Of a stretch of DNA of 64,000 nucleotides, positions 56,660 to 64,000 are shown piece after piece. This stretch comes from Candidula unifasciata. Its lineage: Eukaryota > Mollusca > Gastropoda > Stylommatophora > Geomitridae. The stretch is from the NCBI GenBank assembly GCA_905116865.2, contig CAJHNH020001149.1:100001-164000 (forward strand). Direction: 5' to 3'. A program made the position numbers and the translations under genes. Each line of letters opens with the position of its first letter. Position 1 is the first letter of the stretch. The notes beneath the pieces are model-generated. The model saw only the letters and a program-made list of their open reading frames with translations. It made no database searches and had not been told where the DNA came from.

Positions 56660-59600
56660 GGCACAGAGCACACACACACATACATACACACACACACACA
56701 CATATATTTATTTCCTTTTAGGGAAAACTCACCCATACTGATGACAATTATGTGGCAAAACATATTTGCGTTAAATTCGGCCAAATGGCCACCGCGACAG
56801 AACGCTTATGCTCACCTGGATGTACTGAAAAAATGTGACGTAGAGAATACTAGTCTCTAACTACCACCGTTGGGCAATGAAATAGCTTAAGCCTTGTCCT
56901 GAAGCGGTCAAACTATTAGGTTTCGAAAGGCACAGAAAACGTGTCATAATATATATACTGACACTGTGCGTCAAAAAGGATTAAAGTAGGAGTGACCTGC
57001 ATGAATTTGCCACATACGGAGTCCCCAGTAACAAAAGAACTGTATATCTACAGACGTACTTCCGAGATATAAATACACCAATTAGCAGTCCAAACTGCAG
57101 ACAAGCCTATTGTGATAGGGGAGTTTATGTTGTTATATGACAGTCAAGTCCTGAGAAGTAAAGGCAGCCGGACTGATGTTCGTCAGTGAAATAAAGGTCT
57201 AGCCCTCTTGGCCAAATAAGCCACAATGCGTCAAGAAAGGTCTTTTTAAAAAAAAATAGCTTGTTCATCCGTTGTCGTTGCTGTTCTACACGATTATTGT
57301 ATTTTCGTTGACAATGACTTTGTTCGAAGCCTTCGGTTGTTTCTATGTGCATCGTTCCTTTTCCCTTCTTTGGGCGTCAAGTTTATTCTTTTTTTTTAAA
57401 TATTATTTTCACTCTCCACTGCACTCGAAGTAAATCGAGTTGAACGCTCATTGGCTGTGGTGAAGAATTCTTATTATTTCATTTCTTTGTAAAGACCATG
57501 ATCACAACTATGGGTGTGTCACTGAACGACATTTTACCTCATCTATTTTACAGATCTGACATTTGTCTATGCAGACTATTCATTCCTCTCTTCTCAGGCA
57601 GATGCATTCCAACTTAAAAGGAGAACATCTCCATTTAGTTGCTTTTTAAATGCCTTTTTTATGTGCTGTTGGGACATCAGGTCTATTTTTTTTTTTTTTT
57701 TTGCCCCAAAATGGGACCTCAAAACCCACATATTGAGTTTATTATGTGATTTTAATTTTGTCCTCAATGGCAGCGGCTTGCTAACAGGCAAGGTCAAGCG
57801 TGGAGTGAAGCCAACAGAAGGCAGGCTGGGAGCTGTGGCCGCAAACACCGCTGTCGCCATGCAGGCTGCTCCACACTGGAGCACTTTTGATGACCAGACA
57901 TTTGACATCATCGAGACGGTGGAAGCCATTGCCAAGAAACGAGGTAACTGCTGATGAATTAGATAGATAACGACCAGATGGTTGTTGGTGGAAGGTACAG
58001 GGGAGTAGCTGCGGACAAATAATGATAATATTACGTATTAAAGGTAAAAACATGATGCTGATGTCTTCAGAGAAATCAACTAATTAGGTAATCATTGGAG
58101 AACAGATTATTTGAAAAATACTAAATCTCCACTGGACACATTTCAAATCCAGTAAGCAAATAAGACAAAAGACCAAAAGATTAGACTAACTAAAAAACCA
58201 ACACATTTCTAGCATCCCAACAAAACGGTATTTAGTTCTTCGGGCTAGTGGAAAAACTGAAGTATTGACGATAAAGTTGGAGGGGAAGAAAGTCGTGATG
58301 AAACTAACAAAGAGGATGGTCAACAGTTTGGCAAATTGGCATGGCAGAAAAAATTGACATGAGACAGACGGCTGTGGATAAATCACACCCAACTTTACAT
58401 ATATGTAATTCAATTTATTGTATACTGTTTAAATGTTCTAACAACTGTGCTGTAGTATTCAAGTTAGGAGACCTCAATTCTCTCTTTTAATTCTCATAAT
58501 ATCGTCAATGATTTGCATCCGTATTCTGCAAAAGCAGCGACGCAGCATTGTATTAATTTATTCCCGTTTACTGTCCGTCAGGACGCAGCATACCCCAGGT
58601 GGCGCTCCGTTGGCTGCTGCAAAAAGACATCGTTCCATCGGTCATCATCGGAGTCAAGACCCTTGCTCAACTGGACGACAACATGCTGGCCGCTAATGGC
58701 TGGAGTTTGACCAAGGAGGAGGTAAGTAAATCATTAGGCATTCATTCGTAATAAAGAGGCCCATTTCTATACCTTTAAGCGCCATCGGCGACCGAGTACC
58801 CCATTGGCTCGCTTTTAGAAAACTTCGTCGACGGTGGCAACAGTATTTGGGTCTTTCTCTTTTGTTTGCATAAACACTACAGGAGTACATTTCATGGCAC
58901 TTGGTGGCTTTCAATGCCATTTTATATTGCACACATAACCTTATCACAAATATAACCTAGAGCTCCCTCTTTGACGATGCTGGTTTAACGTGATGACTTT
59001 TTTTCCTAGCAAAGCACGTGTCGAGCCTTTAAACCTAATAGGCGTATTGGGATTTACCTACATTTGATAGACCATTCAGCAATTAGTGGGTGATTTGATC
59101 AACATCACGCCAGCCGCCTTTACTGTTAATGTCTTTACCTGGTACTCACTTAAGACTGGGTCGATCTGGGAGCCATGGTCATTCTTGATTTAAAAAAAAG
59201 TCTGACTCGTTCAGGACTGGAACCCTCGACTTTGAAATCCGCGGGCGAGCGACTAGCCGCTACACTCATATGTACTAGTTGGGATGTTATGGTAATATTC
59301 AAATTATATAAAGACTGAAAGAGTTAAAACTGGATGTTATCCCGTACAGGTCATACAGCTTTACCTTTTTTCACATAGCTTCTGGTTGTCTACTAAATTG
59401 CCGCACAAAGCATGGACTCTGTAGTTCCAGCGACCCTACCTAGATGTATTTGAGAAAATTTTTTTCTTGCAAATAAAGAACTTATGTGGTGAATGGAAAA
59501 CGCAGATATCCTAGTCTGCCTTAAACACAACACATCGTGATAAACGCCCATTTAGGAAATAACACAGAAATAGAAGAATGTGCGTGTCCAAATTAAAAAA

Positions 59601-60916
59601 TAAGACACACATGAACACATACAACTAGGCAATTAAAGAAGAAAAGATGACGGAGTACAGACAATAGGGCACACTTGACACCATAAAAAAAGCTAGAGGT
59701 TTAAGAAGCTGTTTTTCAAACTTCAAATGACACAAAATATATGCTTTAATTGTAATTCGGCCATGTTTGATTTTGTAATGTCTTACTGTCCTTACATATC
59801 TACTTCTCGAACTAACTTCTATAAGTAAGTAAGTAAAGATCCCTTTTCACGCCTTTCTGCGCACTGGGCATATGGGCAGAGCGTCCCAGATTTTTTCAGA
59901 CCAATCGGCACTCGGTTGGTAATGTGGTCAGCATCACGCCGGCAGTCTTAACTTCCCCAGGACAGCCCATCCTGGTACCCATTTGAGGTTGGGCCGGCCT
60001 GCGAACGTCCCATACCATGATAAAAATCCACGCAGCCCGCAGTGGGTTTCGATCGCGGTACGTAACTTCTATAAGTGCTAAGCAATATTTATAACTATAT
60101 AAATGTGGCTTTAAAAAACTAACGCATGACAAGACAGATGGGGCCCAGACCTTCTGGGAGAGAGTGAACGGGTGGGAAACAGAAAGATAGTTACGTTCTG
60201 ACCAGAATGGTGCGACCAGGAGTCACCAGGAGATCTGGCCGTCTCTCAAGTCAGTGGAAGAGCAGACAGGCATACAATCAAACTGCTGCCAATAATGTGA
60301 AATGTTACCTGCCCTGGGTGATAAAAAGCGGCGTCCGTAGTTTATTCGTTGCGGGTCCGACTCGTAATTCAAACGTACCGCGATCGAAACCCACTGCTGG
60401 CTACGTGGATTTTTATCACGGTATGGGGCGTCACCGGTCGACCCAGCCTAAAATAGATGCCAGGAAGTATGTCCTGGATAAGTAAAGACGGCTGGCGTAA
60501 TTCTGACCACTTTACCCACCTTGTGCCGATTGGTCTATAAAAAAAAAAAAAATGGGTGCTCTTCCCATATGCCCGATGCGCCTAAAAAGCGCGAAAAGGG
60601 ATCTTTACTTTTACTTTTTACTTTACTGGGTGATAAAGACGGATGCCGGAACGCTTAAAAATGTCCCATGTAATATGATGTCTGTTCCAAACTCAACCAA
60701 AGCTTTAGTCTGGTTGTTGTCTCAACGATTTCTATTTTTTTTTTTCGACAATTACTAATATCTGATATTTCTTGTATCATCATCTGGTAGATGAAACAAC
60801 TGGATGATGTTTCCAGGCCAGCCCTACCCTACCCCTACGACATGGTGTTTTCTCTGAATGCCGACAGGGTCAATCCTAGAGCCAACAATTTTTATGTCAG
60901 TTCAGTCGCTGATTAG
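47780..60916 (+). CDS. Gene C: aldo-keto reductase, YajO-like clade, complete
   Basis: Predicted NADP(H)-dependent aldo-keto reductase of 372 residues; substrate unknown. Exons: 47780-47890, 48969-49111, 50267-50423, 52472-52645, 53586-53683, 57774-57943, 58582-58721 and 60791-60916, all GT/AG. Predicted tetrad: D65 and Y70 (DTADMYALG), K96 (VIATK), H139 (IHAWDDGTP). Cofactor side: [31 protein letters not shown]; the usual Arg of the last motif is Lys here. Exon 7 has one extra codon (MLAANG against MGANG). Codons look more GC-rich than in A and B. All donors are close to consensus, unlike A and B at exon 7. AAG before TAATCACCGACC could be an acceptor, so a leader intron is possible. Confidence 0.94.
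47925..48045. repeat. TA-rich and CAT/ATC-rich stretch in gene C intron 1
   Basis: ATATATATAT followed by CATCATCATAATC and ATCATCACCACC triplets, beginning about 30 nt after the exon 1 donor. Confidence 0.75.
48046..48968. other. Gene C intron 1 remainder
   Basis: C-run then A-run at about 48499-48527. A minus-strand frame at 48560-48748 has no recognised family. Nothing else assigned. Confidence 0.45.
48969..49111 (+). CDS. Gene C exon 2
   Basis: 143 bp. [36 protein letters not shown]. Donor GTGAGT. Confidence 0.94.
49430..49770 (-). pseudogene. LINE C-terminal tail, second LINE type
   Basis: Minus frame: [39 protein letters not shown] and [15 protein letters not shown]. The (L)RWLGH, GEL, RxKDVCKRD and W motifs are the standard end of another widespread LINE RT type. 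Open over 95 codons. In gene C intron 2. Confidence 0.8.
50005..50195 (-). repeat. SINE F2a, partial, element-sense plus
   Basis: TCAAAAATGACCTCGG, CACCCACCGAGTGCCGATTG, AAAGCCCGAAGGCG: the reverse complement of the 27645 copy, tail end near the exon 3 acceptor of gene C. Confidence 0.8.
50267..50423 (+). CDS. Gene C exon 3
   Basis: 157 bp. [36 protein letters not shown]. Donor GTGGTC. Confidence 0.94.
50424..51144. other. Gene C intron 3, first part, nothing recognised
   Basis: No assigned repeats or coding frames. Confidence 0.45.
51145..51520 (-). repeat. SINE F3, inverted
   Basis: Begins ATGGAGTCCGCCTCGAGTGG with a GGGCTCAAGCC B-box-like stretch, through CTCAAAGTATTTCATGATCC to GGCGTTGATCCGTTGTTAG. 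Full reverse complement of 34980-35345. Confidence 0.85.
51573..51850 (+). repeat. SINE F4
   Basis: CTTCTTCTTCGCGTTCACCGG to GGCCCCTAAACCCACACAGC. Followed by a GAT/AAT-rich stretch to about 52100. Confidence 0.85.
51851..52471. other. Gene C intron 3, last part
   Basis: Degenerate GATGAT/AATAAT stretch (51851-52100), then unassigned AT-rich DNA to the exon 4 acceptor. Confidence 0.5.
52472..52645 (+). CDS. Gene C exon 4
   Basis: 174 bp. [37 protein letters not shown], ends SIVSLQ. Donor GTGAGC. Confidence 0.94.
52646..53249. other. Gene C intron 4, first part
   Basis: (TTG)n at about 53022-53047 and an AAC/ATA-rich patch near 53080. Unlike intron 4 of A and B, there is no TTC tract. Confidence 0.5.
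53250..53470 (-). repeat. SINE F2a, diverged
   Basis: AGCGCCTGTGATGTAGTTAC (tRNA-like), GTGTCGACCAAGTCTTAAATG, CTCTGTATGCCCAATAAGC. Element sense plus. Confidence 0.7.
53586..53683 (+). CDS. Gene C exon 5
   Basis: 98 bp. [25 protein letters not shown]. Donor GTGAGT. Confidence 0.94.
53728..53778. repeat. (GT)n microsatellite
   Basis: Starts about 45 nt after the exon 5 donor of gene C; ends in a short G-run. Confidence 0.92.
54208..54258. repeat. (GT)n microsatellite, left half
   Basis: A GT run cut by the F1 insertion that follows. The right half continues at 54478-54570 with GC and GGT interruptions. Confidence 0.9.
54259..54477 (+). repeat. SINE F1 inserted into a (GT)n tract
   Basis: CGTCTTAGGCGGTGTGAACG, GATTTCGATCCTAGC, GGATACGCAATTAACT. 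TATGTGTGTGT flanks both sides (54248-54258 and 54478-54488), compatible with an 11-bp target-site duplication, though the site is itself repetitive. Confidence 0.85.
54808..54940 (-). repeat. SINE F2a, 5' part
   Basis: GTGGTGTAGCGGCTAGAGTC and GTGGTTCGAAGGTCC are A- and B-box-like. The body stops at GGATACCAGG. Element sense plus. Confidence 0.8.
54945..55960. repeat. Long dispersed repeat F7, copy 2, interrupted by SINE F4
   Basis: Colinear with 9580-10330 in pieces 54945-55125 and 55294-55960. Insertion of F4 at 55126-55285 accounts for the gap. In gene C intron 5. Confidence 0.8.
55126..55285 (+). repeat. SINE F4 with target-site duplication
   Basis: CTTCTTCTTCTTCTTCGTTC start to CTCGAGGGA. 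GAGTTATT occurs at 55118-55125 and 55286-55293, flanking it exactly. The uninterrupted F7 copy at 9580 lacks this block. Confidence 0.9.
55961..57004. other. Gene C intron 5 DNA with a (CA)n tract
   Basis: (CA)n with interruptions at 56616-56705. The rest is unassigned and separates two parts of F7 copy 2. Confidence 0.55.
57005..57142. repeat. F7, copy 2, distal part
   Basis: GAGTCCCCAGTAACAAAAG, CCGAGATATAAATACACC and GATAGGGGAGTT match 10375-10510. Confidence 0.75.
57145..57245 (-). repeat. SINE F2a, 3' part
   Basis: AAGTAAAGGCAGCCGG, TAAAGGTCTAGCCCTCTTGG, CCAAATAAGCC. Element sense plus. Confidence 0.65.
57540..57725 (+). repeat. SINE F4, partial
   Basis: TTTACAGATCTGACATTTG, TCAGGCAGATGCATTCC, and the AACCCACA end just before exon 6 of gene C. 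Confidence 0.65.
57774..57943 (+). CDS. Gene C exon 6
   Basis: 170 bp. [38 protein letters not shown]. The residues between differ most among the three genes. Donor GTAACT. Confidence 0.94.
57944..58581. other. Gene C intron 6, nothing recognised
   Basis: No repeats or coding frames assigned. Confidence 0.45.
58582..58721 (+). CDS. Gene C exon 7
   Basis: 140 bp. [38 protein letters not shown]. Donor GTAAGT. Confidence 0.94.
58990..59272 (+). repeat. SINE F2a
   Basis: CTTTAAACCTAATAGGCGTA, TGGGTCGATCTGGGAGCC, AATCCGCGGGCGAGCG with CTAGCCGCTACACTC. In gene C intron 7. Confidence 0.82.
59273..59812. other. Gene C intron 7 DNA, nothing recognised
   Basis: AT-rich; no repeats assigned. Confidence 0.45.
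59827..60062 (+). repeat. SINE F2b, recent, with 14-bp target-site duplication
   Basis: TAACTTCTATAAGT at 59813-59826 and again at 60063-60076. The left end AAGTAAGTAAAG is the element's simple 3' tail read on plus. The right end is cut inside the tRNA-like region (GATCGCGGTACG), so the copy is 5'-truncated and minus-oriented. Confidence 0.92.
60326..60625 (-). repeat. SINE F2b, recent, with 12-bp target-site duplication
   Basis: CTGGGTGATAAA at 60314-60325 and 60626-60637. Full element, sense plus: tRNA-like head (GCGGCGTCCGTAGTTTATTC, GATCGAAACC), body, tail CTTTACTTTTACTTTTTA. Inverted relative to the copy at 59827. Confidence 0.92.
60791..60916 (+). CDS. Gene C exon 8 (terminal)
   Basis: 126 bp with TAG stop. 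[19 protein letters not shown], ends YVSSVAD. The acceptor TCATCATCTGGTAG is purine-poor but weak. Confidence 0.92.
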   Translation: MKQLDDVSRPALPYPYDMVFSLNADRVNPRANNFYVSSVAD

Positions 60917-61117
60917 ATTTATTATTATTACATTTACCATTATTAACATTATAATCATCATCATAACTGACGATGTTTTTCTGAGATATCTATCAGCAAA
61001 GTTTTGTACACAAGATTTGAAACATCGTTTGCCATACACGGGTGTCTAAATTTGATTATTTCTATTGTGATTTTGATACACATTTTTTGTTGTTGTAAAT
61101 TTGCACATGCTATCTCT

Positions 61118-61195
61118 TGCCATGGATTGGTCTGTAAAATAAACGTGTAGCCCTATGTTCACAATATGCCTAAATGCGCAGAAAAGGGACCTTTG
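61118..61195 (-). repeat. SINE F2 3' fragment in the gene C 3' UTR region
   Basis: GGATTGGTCTGTAAAATAAACG, CCTATGTTCACAATATGCC, AAAGGGACCTTTGACTT: the 3' third of F2, element sense plus. Confidence 0.75.
61138..61143 (+). terminator. Candidate polyadenylation signal for gene C
   Basis: AATAAA 222 bp after the stop codon, inside the SINE fragment above. No other AATAAA is closer. Whether it is used cannot be told from sequence. Confidence 0.5.
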
Positions 61196-61449
61196 ACTTA
61201 TCTCCTGCCACGCAGACATGACAATTAGGTAATTTTAGGGCTACACAACACAGTTTATGTACCATTCGGGAATAACTGTTATGAGATGATATCTTGGGGC
61301 TAGAACTGAAGGGAAAGTACATTCGTGGAAGAAAAAGCCATGGCTAGGTCTCTTACTCGCTGGCCTAGACAGTTCTATAAATGACGTGGCCGCGGTGATC
61401 ATAGAGCCATAAGTAAGCAGTTTCGATCTGGGTACAGGGCCTATTTATG

Positions 61450-62190
61450 TATGCGTGTGTGCGCGTGTGAGTGTGAGTGTGTGTGTGTGGAGGTGAAAGG
61501 GATGACAGCGGCTGCCATTAGTAGGGAGACTCTTCCCTGGATGTTGAAAAGGAGAGAGGAAAAAGAGTCAGAGAGAGGGACTGGGAAACAGAGACAAAAG
61601 AGACCGAGAGAAGGGCACAGAGAGAGGGAGAGAGAGCAGAGAGAACAGAGACAGAGAGAGACACAGAGGGATACAGAGAGAGAGGGACTGAGAAACAGAT
61701 AGAACAGAAACCTAAAGAGAGGAACAGAGAGAGGGAGAGAGACAGAGAGAATAGAGACAGAGAGAGACAGAAAGAGGGACTGAGAAAGAGACAGATAGAA
61801 CAGAGACAGAGAGGGGCACAGAGAGAGGGAGAGAGACAGAGAGACAGAAAGAGGGACTGAGAAAGAGACAGATAGAACAGAGACAGAGAGGGGCACAGAG
61901 AGAGGGAGAGAGGCAAAGAGACATAGAGAAAGACAGAGAGAGACAGAGAGAAACAGATAGATACACAGAGTTTCAGAGAGAGAGAGAGAGAAAGAGACAG
62001 AGAGAACAGAGACAGAGAGAGGCACACAGAGAGGGAGAGAGGCAGAGAGACAGAGAAAGACAGAGAGAGACAGAGAGAAACAGATAGAGACATAGTTTCA
62101 GAGAGAGAGAGAGAAAGTGACAGAGAGAGGCAGAGAGACATAGAGAAAGACAGAGAGAGACAGAGAGAAACAGATAGAGACATAGAGTTT

Positions 62191-62251
<61 letters not shown>
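61450..62251. repeat. GA-rich tract of about 0.8 kb (GAGACA/GAGA)
   Basis: Blocks of GAGAGACAGAGAGA with longer, roughly 70-140 bp internal duplications, ending in pure (GA)n at 62196-62251. Ser-Leu-rich minus frames across it are by-products. Confidence 0.93.
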
Positions 62252-62253
<2 letters not shown>

Positions 62254-63339
62254 AATATGAGCTTGTCTTGAAATCTGTGATGAATCACCAAGAAAGCAGG
62301 TGTGTTGAGTCGAGAAGAGCCTAAATCGCAGCAAAGCTGCAAAGTCTAATATTGAATGCTAATCAACCTTCTAAAGGCGAGCCCTAAAGAAGGAAAAAGT
62401 GGAAGAAGAAGATGAAGAAGATGATAAGAAATGTTGAAAATGTCAAGTACACTGACGTTACCAGTTTGAGTGGTTAATTATCGTCTGTTTTACACAGCAT
62501 GATTGGCACATGATGATATTGTCCAGTTTTACAGTCTTATTTTTATAATCTGACATTTAGTGTAAAAAAAAATAATCCTCGATTAAACAAAAACAGTCCA
62601 ATAAACATATTGATGCTGTATGTTGTAATTTTTTAGTTCTGTTGTTTGTTATAATCATTATCATAATTTGAATCGTCATCACTATCATTTGCAATATTTT
62701 CGTCATTATCGCTACCATTATAATCGTCGTATGTATGGTTATCTTCATCGTTACAATATCATCGTTATGATCATGTTAAACACATTTAATAAAAAATGAA
62801 ATAATGTTTGGCCAGTATTATACTTTATATGTTAACTATAGACACTAAATAAAAAATATATTTAAAAAAAAAAAAGAATTCGGGAAGTATGTGTCTTAGA
62901 AGCAAGCAGACACAAAAAATCCTAACAAATTGGAAAGTAAAGAAACCTAAGAGTTCAGAAAGTATAGAATGCAAGCAAAGATTTAAAAAAAAATAATAAA
63001 GAATTAGATCAAAAATGGTAATATCATTATTACAGAACAATGTATAAAATTGTCTGACCATTAACAAAAATATTTTCAACAACGTCTGTAAACAGGATTG
63101 ACAAATATAATGACTGAATGCAGGCATGAATAAATAAAGGAATGAATCAAATATTGACGTCACTGCACTTTGTACATCCCCATGCGTGCACTGGCCCCAT
63201 CTTCGGTAGCCAAAGAAAAGTCGACATGCTAATAGTACGAGTTGCAACCTGATTTAAAGCCAGCCTGTGTCCCCATCACCAACCCTATCGCACTCCAACC
63301 CTGTTACTCCTGTTAAATTAGACTTTGATTTATGAATTC
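62252..63339. other. Intergenic DNA downstream of gene C
   Basis: A GAAGAAGAAG patch near 62400 and an ATC/ATT-rich patch at 62650-62770. No genes recognised. Confidence 0.5.
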
Positions 63340-63455
63340 TCTATCTGCTCTACTGCACTGTCCATTTGATCCCAGGCAGCTTTCTTCGCTTTATCATAAG
63401 ATAGCTCGCCACCCAAAGGAACGGCAGCCGCTAATCTAGTTACCTCGCACACCTG
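63340..63455 (-). mobile_element. RNase H-like LINE tail fragment
   Basis: Minus frame: [20 protein letters not shown], then WDQMDSAVEQIENS and a stop. Matches 11360-11445 and 7775-8226. Confidence 0.65.
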
Positions 63456-63700
63456 CCATAGAGAGAAAATCCCTGATATGCTCCTGGTCTCTTGGTAGTA
63501 AGATCGGACGCCCGTGTGTATTCTTAGGCACGTAAAAAAATCCCTCGGCAGTATGAAATTGAAAAGAGTAGCCTAACGGCGCTACCTGGGAACAATTAGG
63601 AGTTAAAAATCTGTCCAAAGTATTTCAGAATCTTCGCCGGTGTAACGGATGTCGTGCACTGCTTTGAAATTCTTTAGACTCAGCGCTTATTGGCTACATC
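63456..63700 (-). repeat. SINE F3, 3' part, inverted
   Basis: CGGACGCCCGTGTGTATTC, CCAAAGTATTTCAGAATC and GTGCACTGCTTTG match the reverse complement of 35020-35240. Confidence 0.75.
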
Positions 63701-64000
63701 TGTGTGCAATGATGATTATCCGTCGAATAAACATAAACTTAAAACATTGTCATGTATGCGTCACCGATCTCACTGTGTTTAATACATGAAATGCGAAGTC
63801 TGCATGTATTTGTTTTTTAGTCTGTAACATAACATAACCCTTGACCTGTTGGGGTCCTGGAGTTGTATCGATAGAAACACCACCACACAAGAACCCGCCA
63901 TCTTACTACGTCTTCCTTATGGATGCAAGTAAAGGCATATCAAGAGAGGCAATGGAAGATGCGCTAAATTGTTAAATCTGGGAAGGAAGCAATAAATATA
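63701..64000. other. Right edge, nothing recognised
   Basis: No coding frame or repeat family assigned. Confidence 0.45.

Noticed and set aside
61441..62342. Ser/Leu-rich 274-codon minus frame resembling a secreted protein
   Set aside because: Composition is dictated by the GA-rich repeat; no conserved motif.

Overview
The window is animal nuclear DNA. Its only recognisable host genes are three intron-rich aldo-keto reductase (AKR) genes. The rest is introns and intergenic DNA full of tRNA-derived SINEs, non-LTR retrotransposon 3' ends, microsatellites and minisatellites. Gene structure, the YajO-like AKR family and the style of repeats suggest a lophotrochozoan, probably a gastropod mollusc. 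That placement is an inference from general knowledge, not proven by the sequence.

Layout. Gene A lies on the minus strand (start codon at 12472, last visible exon at 1941) and appears to continue past the left edge. Genes B (25948-36142) and C (47780-60916) lie in tandem on the plus strand, so A and B diverge. Eight exons are readable in B and C, seven in A. Exon sizes and intron phases are nearly identical: 111, 140 or 143, 157, 174, 98, 170, 137 or 140, and 126 bp. B encodes 371 residues and C 372; all visible frames are open. All three keep the Asp-Tyr-Lys-His catalytic tetrad and a C-terminal NADP-binding segment, so they look like active cytosolic NADP(H)-dependent oxidoreductases with unknown substrates. 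No other genes that could form a pathway with them were found.

Between A and B (12.5-25.9 kb) are a mariner relic, SINEs, a LINE tail and, just before B, two trinucleotide tracts of about 1.1 kb each. Between B and C (36.1-47.8 kb) are LINE and SINE remnants and a complete LTR-to-LTR Ty3/Gypsy-like element (42009-47057). Its LTRs are almost identical, it has a 5-bp target-site duplication, and it sits inside an older SINE. It keeps a frameshifted gag-protease region but has no reverse transcriptase or integrase. Downstream of C is a GA-rich tract of about 0.8 kb.

Repeat families are named here for this window only. F1 to F6 are SINE or SINE-like families: F1 has a GTGAACGCGCTTC motif; F2a and F2b share a body but carry different tRNA-like heads; F3 contains CTCAGCACAG; F4 has a (GAA)n tail; F5 and F6 are smaller. 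F7 is a repeat of about 1 kb with no known coding content. Repeats cluster strikingly just downstream of AKR 5' splice sites. All coordinates, translations and alignments were made by eye. Splice sites rest on GT/AG rules and agreement among the three paralogs, not on transcripts.
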